Below, one piece after another: positions 10,775-22,740 of a stretch of DNA of 64,000 nucleotides (the first letter of the stretch is position 1; every line of letters begins with the position of its first letter). Origin of the DNA: Serilophus lunatus (taxonomy: Eukaryota; Chordata; Aves; Passeriformes; Eurylaimidae); contig VXBA01001795.1 in NCBI GenBank assembly GCA_013399895.1, positions 124,001 to 188,000 on the forward strand, in the 5' to 3' direction. The notes beneath the pieces were generated by a model, which did no database searches, was not told the origin of the DNA, and saw only the letters and a list, made by a program, of their open reading frames with translations. Position numbers and translations under genes: made by a program.

Positions 10775-13700
10775 AAACACATAACTCCTACTCTGGTCTA
10801 TATTTACACCAACAAAACACTTTGCCTTTAATTTCACTTAAGAAAAGATGTGGAAACAAAATGCAAAATTTTACAGCAGAAATATGTCAGCTTTTGCTCC
10901 TCTCACTCAAGTAAACACGAGATTTGGTAAAAGTATCACACCTGCTCACAAGACTGCTGAATAAGTCAGAGATGCAAGATCTCACATTTAGTTGTACAGA
11001 GTAGAGTAAAATGCCGGTAGCACTAGAATGATGTTTTTGGTGTCTGCCTAAAGTTTTAATGCTAAATAATGCATTGTTATAATTTCTCTACCCAGACTTT
11101 CTCATGAGATAAAGTGGCTTCCTCATGAAGTCTGCTGCTGTGTTTCACTCCACAGAATTATACAACATTATAAGAAAACATTCAACATTAGAAGAAAATA
11201 TATTATTCACCTGATCAAAAAACTGACACCAAACAGTGCTAATGGTCTGTTCCAATATCCCATCTGATAAATTTCAAAATTAGAGGCAATGTTTATCCAT
11301 CAGGCAAACTGAAAAGAGGAACTGGGACATAGACTACATAAAATCTTTGTTGAAAAGAGTAGTCTCAACTCTGCCTTCAAATGCCATAATGTCAAGTGAA
11401 CAGAATGAGGAGACTATGCCTGCAGATTCGCCAAAGGTAGTTTTAATTTACAGTAGTACATACAGGCATGGGGTAGGGAAAAAAAAAATGTCTGCTGTGG
11501 AAGGATCCTTGGAGATAGCTAAAACAGAAATCTGAGTGAAAGATACAAGAACCTACTGACCTGAGAAGGAAAGGAGCATACTGAGACCTATGTGACATTT
11601 TTGAGAAGTTTTCAAAATACAGCAAGTGGAAAAGGAACATGAAGATAGCATTGAGATAAAGATCCTGATGCTTATCAGTCCTGTCAACCCCCAGCAGCTA
11701 TGAAGTATGGGGTACAACAATTGCTAAAATGCTGTTAACAGTAGCAGCAGTACAGCCTGCACTACATTGACAACATTGACATAGAATGTTGACAGCTCTA
11801 GCTGTGGGGTGAGACTTGGGTGATCTTCTGTTCAAGTATTCAGCGACTTTCACTGTTTTGTATCGGACAGTCAAGATTCTGGATGAAGAAATCAGGCTAG
11901 CCATCCTGGTGAAACTAATTAAAGAGTTGCAAGCCAGTCTAAGAAAGTTTGTGTGTCACAAATGTTTGCTGCACACTAATTCACTAATCATGGTTGAGCC
12001 AGGAAGATTGCCAATAAAAGAAAAAGTAGCAATTTCAACAGCTGAAAATAGATTTATGTAGTTCATGACCCAGATTTTTTGTTGTTATTGTTGTAGTATT
12101 GAATGTCATGCTGGTATACTTTTTCTTTGTAAAGGGACTGATCAAAGAAATACAGTCAAGAATATATTCTAGTCAACTCCATAGAAATTTCTTTAATCAT
12201 GGCCAAATTGTTAAGTAAGGAGCAACTCTTATTCTAGGAACACTTAGATCAAAAATTTTCCTAATTCCTTGTCTTCACATTATTGGTACCTCGGTACATG
12301 GACCTTTTTCCTAAAAAAAAAAAAAAATGACAGGGATTGATCTGCATGATTACTAGATGCAACATGCAATGTCATGACTAAAAATTAAGAGGTTTATGTA
12401 TTAATTGATAAAATAAAATAAACTATTAAAATTGTATAAAATTTTCCATCCTAGATACCACTTACTTGTAAATGTCAAAGTACTAAGTGTTTGCCTTTAT
12501 GGCAAGAGGTTCAATTTTCCCAATAAAACCAAAAAAACCCCAAGCGAAACCAACGACCAAAATCTCCTGCCCTGGTAATAGCTGAATGATGTTGCCTGAA
12601 CTTCCATATTCTACTCTAAGAAGGAAACCATTTAACATAAAATCATATTTTAAATTAAATAACATAAAAATAAGTTTTGCCCTTTCTGAATCCTATAGCA
12701 AATATGTACTTTGTTTATGCTGTTAAAATCTCAATGGTTCTTAAAATATGACACATTACAAACCCAAATCTCTTGCCAAAGAACTTGCACTTTTCATAAA
12801 GTGGAAAAAGAAATGATTTAGTCTTTCATCTGCTCTTCTTTATGTCTACTTTTCCTGATGCAACATCCTATAAAAGAACATTTTCTAGGGAATCAGGAGA
12901 GAAAATGGTTCAGTGAGGCCAGCACATTGCATAAAAAGGAAGTTTTCCATCTGCAGAAAAACCAAAAGACTAAGGACTTGAGAGGACAGTGAAAAATTCA
13001 AATTGTCATTAAGATTTTCCCTAGAACTTAATGAGATCCTACAGTCAGCAGCAAAACAATGGGATCAATGCAAGGTCTAAAAATATTATGGTCAGATCAA
13101 GAGAATATTGATAGCTGCATTTTGAATAGCTGGGAAAGGGAATTCTATGTGCATTAGCACAGAGAAAACACAATCTTATCAAATGCAGTCATTGTAAAAT
13201 ATTTATTTGCTTTCTGTCCTCTTCTCACATTAAACAATTTCATCATATTTTCTTGGCTATCAGAAAACGTCTAGCCAAGTCTCAAAGAAAAACTAATTTC
13301 TGTAGAATCAACAGGACCCAAACAGGATAATGCATGACTTGTACTTGTATCACACAGGAAAATTAAAAAAAAAAAAAAAAAAGAAGGATGATTTTCTTTG
13401 TAACTCTCTAAAACAATTGTAGAATGAACAGTGAATTGTATCCTTGCCATAAACACCAAGAGAAGTTGAAACTTATAGAAAAGTTCTCTTAGTTCTGCAA
13501 GTCTTAGTGTAATATACATTGTTGATTTTTTGGTTTGGGTTTTTTTCATTTTGTTTTTTTTTTTTTTTTCTGAGGAAGAACTATATTAATTCCTTCCTTA
13601 TTTTGTGTGGGATACGAAAAATAACACTATGCTTACACATACTACAACTATAATAGGGATAAGGTCTGCAAGTGTCACAGTTAGCAAACAGTAACATCAG

Positions 13701-13987
13701 TATTATTTCCAAGACATCACAGCGTAACTATGAATTTATTTGCTGGATCATGAATATTGGTTGATACTGATGGCAATTAATTAATCAGCCATTTTGCTCA
13801 TAATAAAGAGATCAGTGCAAAAGAAAATGCTTTCATGGCCGTTTCATATCCACATGCTTATTCATAACAGACATAAATCTATAAAGATAAGATTTCAGCA
13901 CTTACACACTAGAATTTTATCTTTTGAAGTTAATATCCTCCCTTATGGAAATCTAACCTAAAAACAACCTGACAAAATATCAAAACC
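10775..13987. other. AT-rich stretch, no gene recognised
   Basis: No repeat family or exon is recognised. The longest open frame is 92 codons (13271-13549, minus), which runs through homopolymers: 18 A at 13365-13382 and 16 T at 13554-13569. A further A-run is at about 12315-12328. Confidence 0.45.
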
Positions 13988-14058
13988 CTGCTTTGAGCAG
14001 GAAGCTGGAGAAATGACCTCCTGACATCCTAACTTATCCTGTGTTTCTGTGATTCTAA
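13988..14058 (+). repeat. CR1 LINE, extreme 3' tail
   Basis: CCTGCTTTGAGCAGGAAGCT, then a GGAGAAATGACCTCCTGA block, then TTTCTGTGATTCT, match the terminal ~70 bp of avian CR1 in the forward direction. It is very short and mutated. Confidence 0.65.
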
Positions 14059-16632
14059 CTGCCCTACATATATACGTATTTGCAGAAAATCACGGTCTCA
14101 ACAATTATGAACATTGAGATAAGCTACCCCAAATATTGTTTTGCTAATGCATTCAACCAAAATATAAAGAGAGCCCAAGGGCCTTCAAGTAGGTCAGAAT
14201 ACTTGATTCTTTTCCCACTGCCCTCCTTCTGCATCAGTCTGAAGTACAGTTACTTTGATCTTAATTTATGTCTTTGATTTTTCTGAATAATAAACACAAC
14301 TTTGAAAAACACCCGCTGTAGAAAAGCTTGATGCCGTTGCACGTAATATTTCATCCCTCCCAAAATTATCAATTCTATTTCATGTGAAGTAATTAATTCC
14401 AAATAATTTTATCAAAATCCTTTAAAACTGGGATTTATATAGTCCCTAGTAACAGACAGCAACAAGTGTTTCAACAGGAGGACCATCACTGCCACTTGCA
14501 GAGGCATATATGGTCCTAGTTAATCCTCTCTGGGTAAATAAATAGCTAGTCAATATTAGACTGATTAAGTTTTCAAGTGATTCAATACTTCATTTTTACA
14601 AAACAGAATTTTTTGAGAAAAAATCCTCTTTAATCCAAGTTTGTTTCAATGTGAGTCTATGAAGCCATAGGTTAGAGTTGATGTTATTGCTCTGTTCTTC
14701 CATAACTTTTGAAAGACACATATTTTACAGGCTTAAATCACTAGAAAAGTATTGATTTAAGAAGGTATCAGCGGGCATTAATCAGTATCGCAAAAAGAAG
14801 AGATGGCAATAGTTTCTCCCCTCTTCTCTGTCCCTTAAATCAGAGTTAGCCCTCTTAAAGCACGATGACAGAGTACAGTTGCTAACTTACCTGGAACAGA
14901 TCTACAACTCTTCTACTGGTCAGCCTAAATGTCATGTCTCCTAACCACAAAGCAGCACTGTCCAAGGACCTTGCTGACCATGGCTGACTATAGGCCTTAA
15001 TGCCTGGCTGGATAACAACACCCCTTTATCATACAGCCAGTCCTTACCAGAGAAAAGAAAATACACATAAACCTCCTCCCAGGTATGAGTGCTGCCCTTG
15101 TAGAGAAGAAGAAGCATGAATGTTGGGGAAAGAAAAGTCAGGAAAAGTACAGAGAACCTCAGGGTAGTAGTAGGAAGAAAGATTTGGGAATGGAAATGCA
15201 TAAACTGCAATGGAGCTGCTGGCTTTGAGGGAGAATATATGGTATAATATAGAAGTTTTGGCACTGTGTGCCATTGGAGTCTAGGGGAAAAATGAGTGGA
15301 AACGAGGTGATGGAGATATTACCAGCAGTGGCTTCACAAGGTAAAAAACTACCAAAAGAGATCTGAAAATAGTCATCTTATTTTTGACACGCTGAACTGA
15401 TCTTATCCTCTTGAACAAAATCTTTCTACTAACATATACACTTGTCTCTCGGGTGCAGATCTTTCGCTAACAGTCCTCATAAAAGACAAAAGACCACAGA
15501 GCTATGTGAGCTGGTACAATGAATACAGTTTATTTTGGAACTGAAATTTTAAGATGGAAGTTTTTAAAATGTGCATTATAAAATGCCTCATCAATAATAA
15601 AACTGAATTGAAGACATATTCCACCTCTGCTGTAAACTTTTATAAATCTCATTTACTGCAAAACCATGTAAGTTTCATACCCCTTTCTGGATTGTAATAT
15701 CACACAGTGTGTCTCTGAAGTGGTGGAGCAGACAGTCACCATTCCTTAGTCTGTTTTTTTTCTCTCTTATGTCATATCTCAAAGAATGGGGAAGAAATTC
15801 ATTCTCTTCATTCTGCTGGCATTTAGAAAGTTGATGTCACATTAGTTTTCATTATTTTTAAGTTCATTCATGCTGAGTGAACCTTTTATCTTTAAAAATG
15901 TTAAAGGTGCAACACGGGCTCATGAAGCCAAAACAACAGCACTTAATGACTCCTAAATTGCTTGTATTTAAAAGTTTCAGAGTAAAATTCCAAGAAACTT
16001 CACAAATTCACACTATAGTTTTCAATTGCTACTGTTGAATCCAATTTTTACCTCATGTAAGAGGAAATTTGATACAGTAGGACAGAACTAAGCCTCAAGA
16101 GGCAGAAGTATAAGCACTTCTTTTCCTTCAAAAGTAAAATGGAACAGTAAAAGATGTAAATTAATTTATTCCATATTAATCCCATGCTACTTCCTTTTGT
16201 TCTACAGAATGTGCTACTTTCCTTTAAAAATAACAAAATTTTAAAGTTGCTTCAAACACATGAAATGAACTGAAGTTTATACCATTTGAAAATTAAAAAA
16301 TTAAATTGAATTTTTATTTGGAAGATACTTGTTCCCTAATGTCCCCAATCCCTTTGACATTGCTGTAGAAAACAATCTTTCCTTTTGACAAGACTGCTAC
16401 AAATTCTGCCAAAAGATACTTAACGCTCCCACAGAGTTAGGCTTCAGCTTGCTTTCTCTTTCAAAGGGTCTCCCCATGCACTCTCGCCTTCATGCTGGAA
16501 CATGTTGTCAGCACTGACTTAAAAGGTTAAAGTGCTATTTGGGAATAATCAATGCCACCTCCAGACGCTGGGAGCTCCTGGTAGCTAAAGCAGAGAGGCA
16601 AGCAGAACACTCTCCATGTGGGTTAAAAAAAG
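14059..16632. other. AT-rich stretch, no gene recognised
   Basis: Nothing recognised. The longest open frame is 107 codons (14941-15264, minus). It overlaps a second minus frame of 76 codons and has no domain signature or convincing splice sites. Confidence 0.45.
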
Positions 16633-16785
16633 GGAATAATAGAATACCAGAATGGTTTCATTGGAAGAGACATTTAAAGGTCATCTAGTCCAACTCTCCT
16701 GCACTGAGCAGGGTCATCTTGCACTAACTCAAGTTGCTCAGATCACCATCCAACCTGAGCTTGAATGTTTCCAAGGATGGGGCAT
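16633..16785 (-). repeat. CR1 LINE, 3' part (interrupted copy, left piece)
   Basis: Read on the minus strand this is a CR1 3' end. The plus strand shows the reversed ATAGAATACCAGAATGGTTT start, GGTCATCTAGTCCAACTCTC, and ends at GGATGGGGCAT. The consensus continues with CTACCAC, which reappears only at 17361, after the LTR. The two pieces are therefore one original insertion. Confidence 0.88.
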
Positions 16786-17355
16786 TGTTGTGGTTCTTTC
16801 CCAGCCAGACACCAAGGACCACAAAGCCTCTTGCTCACTCCCTCATCAGCTGAATCAGGGAGAGAATTGGAAGGGTGAAAGCCAGAAAACTCATGGCTTG
16901 AGATAAAAGTTTAAGGAAAAGCAAAAGCCATGCACACAAGGAAAGCAAAACAAGGAGTTAGTTTAGTGCTTCCCATGGACAGGCAGGTGTTCAGACATCC
17001 TCAGGAGAGCAGGTTCCTATCACATATAACAGTTACTTGGGAAGACAAACACCATCACTCCAAATGTCCCTCTCTTCCTCTTTCTTCCCTCCACCTACCT
17101 GGTTAGTTCAGATCTGCTGTCCCAGCTGCCTCTACTCTCAACTTCCCAAGCACTCCCTGTCCCCTCACCACTGTGAGAGTATGAAAAGCAAAAAAGCCTT
17201 GGCTCTGTGTAAGCACTTCTCAGCAATAACAAAAGCATTTCTATGTTATTATCACTACATCCCTGTATTATCATGACCGCATTCAGCACAAATCCAAAAC
17301 TCATCCCCAATCTAGTCACTGTAAAAAAAAAATACCCCAGCAAAAAACAAGCAGA
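16786..17355 (-). mobile_element. Solitary avian ERV LTR nested in a CR1
   Basis: The plus strand shows the reverse of an avian LTR. It opens TGTTGTGGTTCTTTCCCAGC (the LTR's 3' end), carries AAAGCAAAACAAGGAGTTAG and GTTACTTGGGAAGACAAAC blocks, and finishes at ACAAGCAGA. If the closing CA has mutated to GA, the flanks carry an exact 5-bp duplication GGCAT (16781-16785 and 17356-17360). Ending instead at the CA at 17353 gives a 7-bp duplication with one mismatch. About 570 bp; no internal retroviral genes. It shares no obvious sequence with the LTR at 9718 and is a different family. Confidence 0.87.
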
Positions 17356-17575
17356 GGCATCTACCAGTATTCTGGGGAACATGTTTCAGTGTTTCATCAT
17401 CATCATAGTAAAAAATTTCTTCCTTATACTTAATCTACTCTCCTTTAGTTTAAAAGCAATGTCCTATCACTGCCCTGTTAAAAATTCTGTCCCTATCTCT
17501 CTTACAAGTCCCCTTTAAATATTGAAAAGCCAAAAGGAGCCTTTATCCTCTTCAGCAGCTCCCCCTCATGCCTAA
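17356..17575 (-). repeat. CR1 LINE, 3' part (interrupted copy, right piece)
   Basis: Continues the CR1 broken at 16785: GGCATCTACCAG, GTTTCAGTGTTTCATCATC, AAATTTCTTCCTTATACTTA, AATGTCCTATCACTGCCCTG and CCCTTTAAATATTGAAAAGC are in CR1 order on the minus strand. Decay makes the far end (about 17575) unclear. Confidence 0.85.
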
Positions 17576-18285
17576 TAATGGTTTAAATTTTTTTAACATA
17601 TGGTATGCCTCAAGCAGCAGAGGTCAAAACATCGAACATAATGAAAAGGGGAACTTGCTGTCTCATTTATGTGACCTGAGAAAGGCAGTGAAAACAAAAT
17701 TACATTTGGCTGAGCAGGGGATAATAAGATCTTCGAGTCACAAGTGAAGTGGGAATTTTCTATGCCCTGTCCTGATAAGGGCAATTAGAGAGGCATTATC
17801 ACAATAAAACCAAGTGTTCTCCAATAATCAGGTACAATTCTAGTGAATGTGCTGGTGCTGACAGATCACAGCCTAAAGAAGGCAGAGGCAGATAAGCTGA
17901 TGTCTGAGCAGAGTTGGAATAAAGATTTTCTTTTGAGAAGTAGAACTTGAAAAAGAAAATGCACCAGTTAAGGAGATAATTTAAAAAATAATTAGCTAGT
18001 AAGACCAAGAAAAAAAATAGACCAAAGGTGGAAATAATTATAAAAAAGATACATAAATAAATATGTTCATAAAATAGAAGTCTTTGATTAAACAGCATCA
18101 TTAGCCATGAGATTGCCTATCCTTCTGAGGTACTGTAGTGCATGGAGTGCCCAACAATTTGATCTATCTGAGAAACAGTTCCTTCCTGGTCAGAAATTGT
18201 TCTTTCTGCATTTATTTTCATTTTGAAAGAGTTAATTTTTACAGTTGTCTTGAGACATGGGACTCATATTTGAATGGCATGTAGT
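17576..18285. other. AT-rich stretch, no gene recognised
   Basis: Nothing recognised. The longest open frame is 100 codons (17799-18101, minus), dominated by Phe, Leu and Ile from AT-rich sequence. Confidence 0.45.
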
Positions 18286-18366
18286 AAAAGTTGTCCTTGC
18301 CAATGGAAGGAGAGTTGGAAGTAGATGGCCTTTGGAGTCCCTACCAAACCAAATCATTCTATGATT
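18286..18366 (+). repeat. CR1 LINE, 3' tail
   Basis: AAGTTGTCCTTGCCAATGGA, GGAGAGTTGGAAGTAGATGG, and CAAATCATTCTATGATTTTT reproduce the last ~80 bp of an avian CR1 in the forward direction (consensus gives GGTTGGAACT, then GATGATCTTT, then ATTCTATG). Confidence 0.8.
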
Positions 18367-20391
18367 TTTGCCTCCATGATATATGGAAAAATAAAGTGGT
18401 TAAACTGTTGACAATGCCTTTATCAGGTGGTTTAGGAAAGCCATGAGAAGACTGCAACTAGCAGAGCGTTTTTGGTGTCTGGACACCGAAACTAAAGACA
18501 TTTTTTGCTATTTATGATGGCTGTACAAAAACTGGCAGATGATTTCCACCCATATTAGCATGCAAATAAAGCATTATCAAATCATCTCTTTTATCACATA
18601 CTTATTCATCTTCATAGTTTAAGTGAAAATAGGATTCTTGCCCACTGCAGAAAACACATATGTCTCTCAGGGAACAGGACATTCATCTTTTTGGGGAGAA
18701 AAAATAGTGCATTAGGGATCCACATACTGTTTACACAAGCTCTGTTGCTACTTGCCTCCTTTTGCAAAAATATTGCTTTATCACTTACATAGTTTTCCAT
18801 GGCAGTGGAATTACTGCTTTAGTTGTGACAAAGGCAGAAAGAAGTTAAATGTGAAGGTGAAAATGTAGAGGAATATAAAAATCAGAATAAAAGGCAATTT
18901 TCAAGTGGTTAGAAACTCAAAATGGGAGTTTATGGAAGCCAAATCTGACTCTAGTTAAGTGAAAAAAGGTCCTAACATTAAGAAGAATAACAGGTATGGA
19001 TTCAATCAACAAGGTAAACAGGAATTGGAAGGCTAATAACTAAGACATCAAGAGAAAATAAGATAGACCTCACATTTTCAGAAGCAGGAAACTTTTCAAT
19101 AAATAAATTATTCAGATGGGTTACCAAGAAACAGATTTCAGAGAAGCTAAAATGTAACCTGAAAAGTCCTTGCTCCTCCAGACTGATTTCTTACACCTTC
19201 AAAAGCCCCACTGATTTCAATTAGTGGTTTCCTAAGGAACTCCAGTGGGAAGTACTGTATAAGGTGATTACCATGAGCTGGCCCTAATAATTTGCTTTCT
19301 TCTGTCCTCTGTATTTAATAAAACAGAGTGACAGGAAGAAATTTGTGTAGACTATACACAGTCATTGCCTGATTATATATTTGTGGTTTTGCACCCAAGT
19401 TTTGCACCATCCCTGTCGGTTTGGCTAGTCAGAAGATGAATAGTAAAACGTAGGTAAGCATTATGTTAACTTAAGAAGGTTGTTTCATCTGAGTGATGTC
19501 TGAAGGACTAAACCTAGCACATGAGGAAAATATTCTACTCTGGTCTTAGTTTTAAGGAGTAGATTACTTAGTGGCAGTTTATTGACAAGCAGGTGATATA
19601 TATGAGTCAGATTTCAGGGAAATATTTAACGATATTTGTCTAAAAATTAAGATTTCTTTATCACCAGCATTAATCATACTGTTAAACTGAAAGTGTACTA
19701 ATGTCAAACTTTTACATAAGGAAATTAATAGTGGCATAACTCTGAAATATTTTTATTATTAAATGATCAGTCATTATTACTGTTGCTCTTAATAATGCCT
19801 CTTGAAGAGATTTTTTTTCAATCAGAAAAAATCACAAGTGCAAAATATTCACTAATCTCTCTCCTCCTCTCTCTCCAGAATATAATAAACCAAAATCACA
19901 CCACAACAATACATGAATAAAATTTCTGTGAGCATTTTGAAGAAGCTTCAAAAGCCTATTAAAGCCGCTTAGTCTGGAATTGCTAATAATAAACCCTACC
20001 CGAAACATAACAGGTAAGATCAAAAGGTAAATATGGAAGCTAAAAGGAGGAAAAGCTATTACTGTAGTGCAAAGTGGTTTGTTATGCGAAGGAGTATTCT
20101 AAATGAAGAAAGAAAAACACTATTTAATTCAAAGTGAAAAAGTTATCACAGCAAGGTGCTGAGAACTGTAACTGTAACAGTGGGAGAAGAGGATGAAATG
20201 CTGTGAAATAAAATAGGAACTCAAATTATATGGTCAAAGTCTCACATTTGACAGTGTGACCCAGCTTCATGATTATTTTCATGACACCCACTATACCCTC
20301 ACAGAATAATGATAAATATCGCTAGCCATTCTAATTATCAATCTAGAGGTAATTTGGGGCTGCTTTTTAATTTTTTAATTAAAAAATAATC
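18367..20391. other. AT-rich stretch, no gene recognised
   Basis: No repeat family or exon is recognised; frames are 63 codons or less. A perfect 16-bp AT palindrome (TTTTTTAATTAAAAAA, 20371-20386) lies just beside the 3' end of the next CR1 and may mark its insertion site. Confidence 0.45.
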
Positions 20392-20660
20392 AGAGAATCA
20401 CAAGAATCACAGAGTATGCTGAGATGGAAGGCACCCATATGGATCATGGAATCAAATCCTTAGACCTGCACAGGACCATTAGCAAGAGTCACACCGTAAG
20501 GCTAAGAGTATCATCCAAACACTTCTTGAACTCTATCAGGCTTAGTGCTGAGACCACTTACCTGAGAAGCCTGTTCCAGTGTCCAGAAACTCTCTAGGTA
20601 AAGAATGTTTTTCTAATATCCAGCCTAAACCTCTCCTTGAACCAACTTCAGGCCATTCCT

Positions 20661-21333
20661 TCAGGTCCTGCCACTGGTCATCTCAGAGAAGAGTTCAGTG
20701 TTTGCCCCTCCTCTTCCCCTCACAAGGAAATTGTAGACTGATGAAATCTTTTCCAGGCTGAACAGACTAAGTGTCCTCAGCCACTCCTCACACAGCTTCC
20801 CTTCGAGGCCCTTCACCAACTTCATTGCCCTCCTTTGGACACTCTCTAATAGCTTAAAATCTTTCTCATATTGTGGTACCCAAAACTGCACACAACATTC
20901 AAGGTGAGGCCACACCAGTGCAGAGCAGAGTGGGGCAAGCCCCTCCCTTGACTGGCTCGTGATGCTTTGCCTGATACCCCGCAGGACATGATTTGGTCTC
21001 CTGGCTGCCAGGGCACTGCTGACTCTGATACAAGTGGCCATCAATCAGTACCTCCAGCTCCCTTTCCACAGCACTGCTTTCCAGCATCTCCTTCCCCAGT
21101 CTGTACATACAACCTGGATTACCCCATCCCAAGTGCAGAATCCAGCACTTTCCCTTCTTGAACTTCATATGGCTGGTGATTGCCCAGTCTTCTAATCTGT
21201 TAAGGTCTCTCTGCAAGGCTTCCCTGCCTTTGAGGGAGTCCAGAGTTCCTCCCAATTTTGTGTCACCTGCAAACCTTCTTAGTATCCCTTCCAATTCTGT
21301 GTCCAGGTCATTTATGAAGATACTGAGGAGCAC
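20661..21333 (-). pseudogene. CR1 ORF2 remnant: reverse-transcriptase C-terminal half
   Basis: Two overlapping minus frames (20899-21333 and 20661-21044) together cover the end of the CR1 reverse transcriptase, so at least one frameshift separates them. Seen in order: FINDLD, a mutated catalytic box FAGDTKLGG (21273 downward; consensus FADD), a DLNRLEDWA helix, MKFKKGKC, LHLG, and later HLECCVQFW, QRRAMKLVKGLE and LFSLEK. The second catalytic aspartate box has Asp to Gly, which alone would abolish polymerase activity. This is genomic debris, not a host gene. Confidence 0.9.
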
Positions 21334-21941
21334 AGGGCCTAAGATGGACTCCTGCAGAACCCCACTAGTGACAAGTCACTAGTCTGATGTTACCCCATTC
21401 ACTACTTTACCTTCTGTGCTTGATCCATGAGCCAATTGCTGACACACCATATAATAGTGGACCACACCAGCTGTGTGCTGGGCATTCTGTCCAGAAGGAT
21501 ACCGTGAGAGGCAGTATTGAAAGCTTTACTGAAATCCAAAAAGATTACATCAACTGGTTTTCCTTGATCAGCGACGTTGGTTACCTTGTCATAAAAGGAA
21601 ATCAGGTTGAATAAGCCAGACTTGTCTCTAATAAAGCCATGCTGGCTGCAACCAACAACAGCATTGCCTTTCAGATGGTTTTAAGTTCTTTACAGAATAA
21701 TCTTCTCCATATCTTTAGCAAGTCAGTGAGGCTGACTGTAGTTTCCAAGGTCATCATTCTTGAAAATAAGGACAACATTCACCAGCTTCCAATCAGCTGT
21801 GATCTCTCCAGAATCCCAAGACCACTCAAAAGTCATCATTTGGAGGTGACATCAGTCAGCTCTTTGAGGATTCTGGGATGTATCCCATCCAGCCCCACAG
21901 ATTTGCAAGGATCCAGCTTGAGCAGCAGATCCTGCACAATT

Positions 21942-22690
21942 TCAGCGTTGACTGGGAGTTATCATTCTCACAGTCACGGTCGTTTTGCTCAGGGCACTAA
22001 GACCCCCTTGGTTCATCATCTGTGTTGAAGAGAAAGGCAAAGAAAGTGTTAAACTCCTCTGCCTTGTCTTTGTCCCTATTTGTGAGGTGACCGTCCTCAT
22101 CCTTCTATACTGCTTATTTCCATAAATATATTTGAAAAAACTCTTTCTATTGTCCCCCACATCTCTGGTCAGCTTCAATTTCAGTTGAGCTTTGACCACA
22201 AGAATTTTTTCCATACAGGGGCAAGGATCTCTGATTTCTTCCCATGTCACTTGACCTTGCCTCCACAGGGCATACATCTTTCTTTTTTGCCTTATTTCCA
22301 AGAGAAGGCCCCTGTTCAGCCAAACTAGCCTTCTACCTCACCCGCTTGAGTTCCAACATTTGTGAATTGCTTGCTCCTGTACCCTTAGGAGGTGATATTT
22401 GAAAATTGACCAGCAGTGGTGGACCACAGCACCTGCAAAATTTTTTTCCATGGGACCTTACTTGCTAATTCCCTGAGCAGCCTGAGGTCTGTTCTCCTCA
22501 TGTCCAGAACTGAACTTTTTCTGGCACTTTTCCTTGTGTCAGCAGTGATTTAGAACTTGATCCCTTCATGGCTGCTGTGGCCAAGATGGCCACAGGTCTC
22601 CACTTCGCTCACAAGATCTTCTCTGTTGACAAGCAGAAGATCAAGGAGAGCATTTCTGAGTTGGATCCCTTAGGATCTGTTCCATAAAGT
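21942..22690 (-). pseudogene. CR1 ORF2 remnant: endonuclease end and linker to RT
   Basis: A 119-codon minus frame (21942-22301) matches the CR1 linker: RQKRKMYALWRQGQVTWEE, a KAQLKLKLTRDV helix and SFFKYI. Upstream, another frame shows LLLVNREDLVSEV and a SSHE motif (22565-22576) where active CR1 endonucleases have SDHE. The catalytic aspartate is therefore lost. Stops and shifts separate the pieces. Confidence 0.85.
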
Positions 22691-22740
22691 TGTCATGAAA
22701 CATACTGTTCGTTTAATTTACCTCATGAAGTTTTGTGTAG

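Larger units (their letters stand above)
20392..22740 (-). mobile_element. CR1 LINE, long 5'-truncated copy (~2.3 kb)
   Basis: This is the longest repeat in the window. Read on the minus strand it runs from endonuclease (about 22700) through reverse transcriptase (22300-20660) to the 3' UTR and terminal octamers (20392-20415, seen reversed as AGAATCACAAGAATCACAGA). The order is what a single reverse insertion predicts. CR1 is a non-LTR retrotransposon that copies itself by target-primed reverse transcription. This copy lacks ORF1 and the start of ORF2 and carries several frame breaks, so it is dead. The 5' boundary is set where similarity fades. Confidence 0.93.

Noticed and set aside
13365..13382. 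A18 tract as the tail of a processed pseudogene
   Set aside because: The sequence upstream encodes nothing recognisable and no target duplication flanks it.
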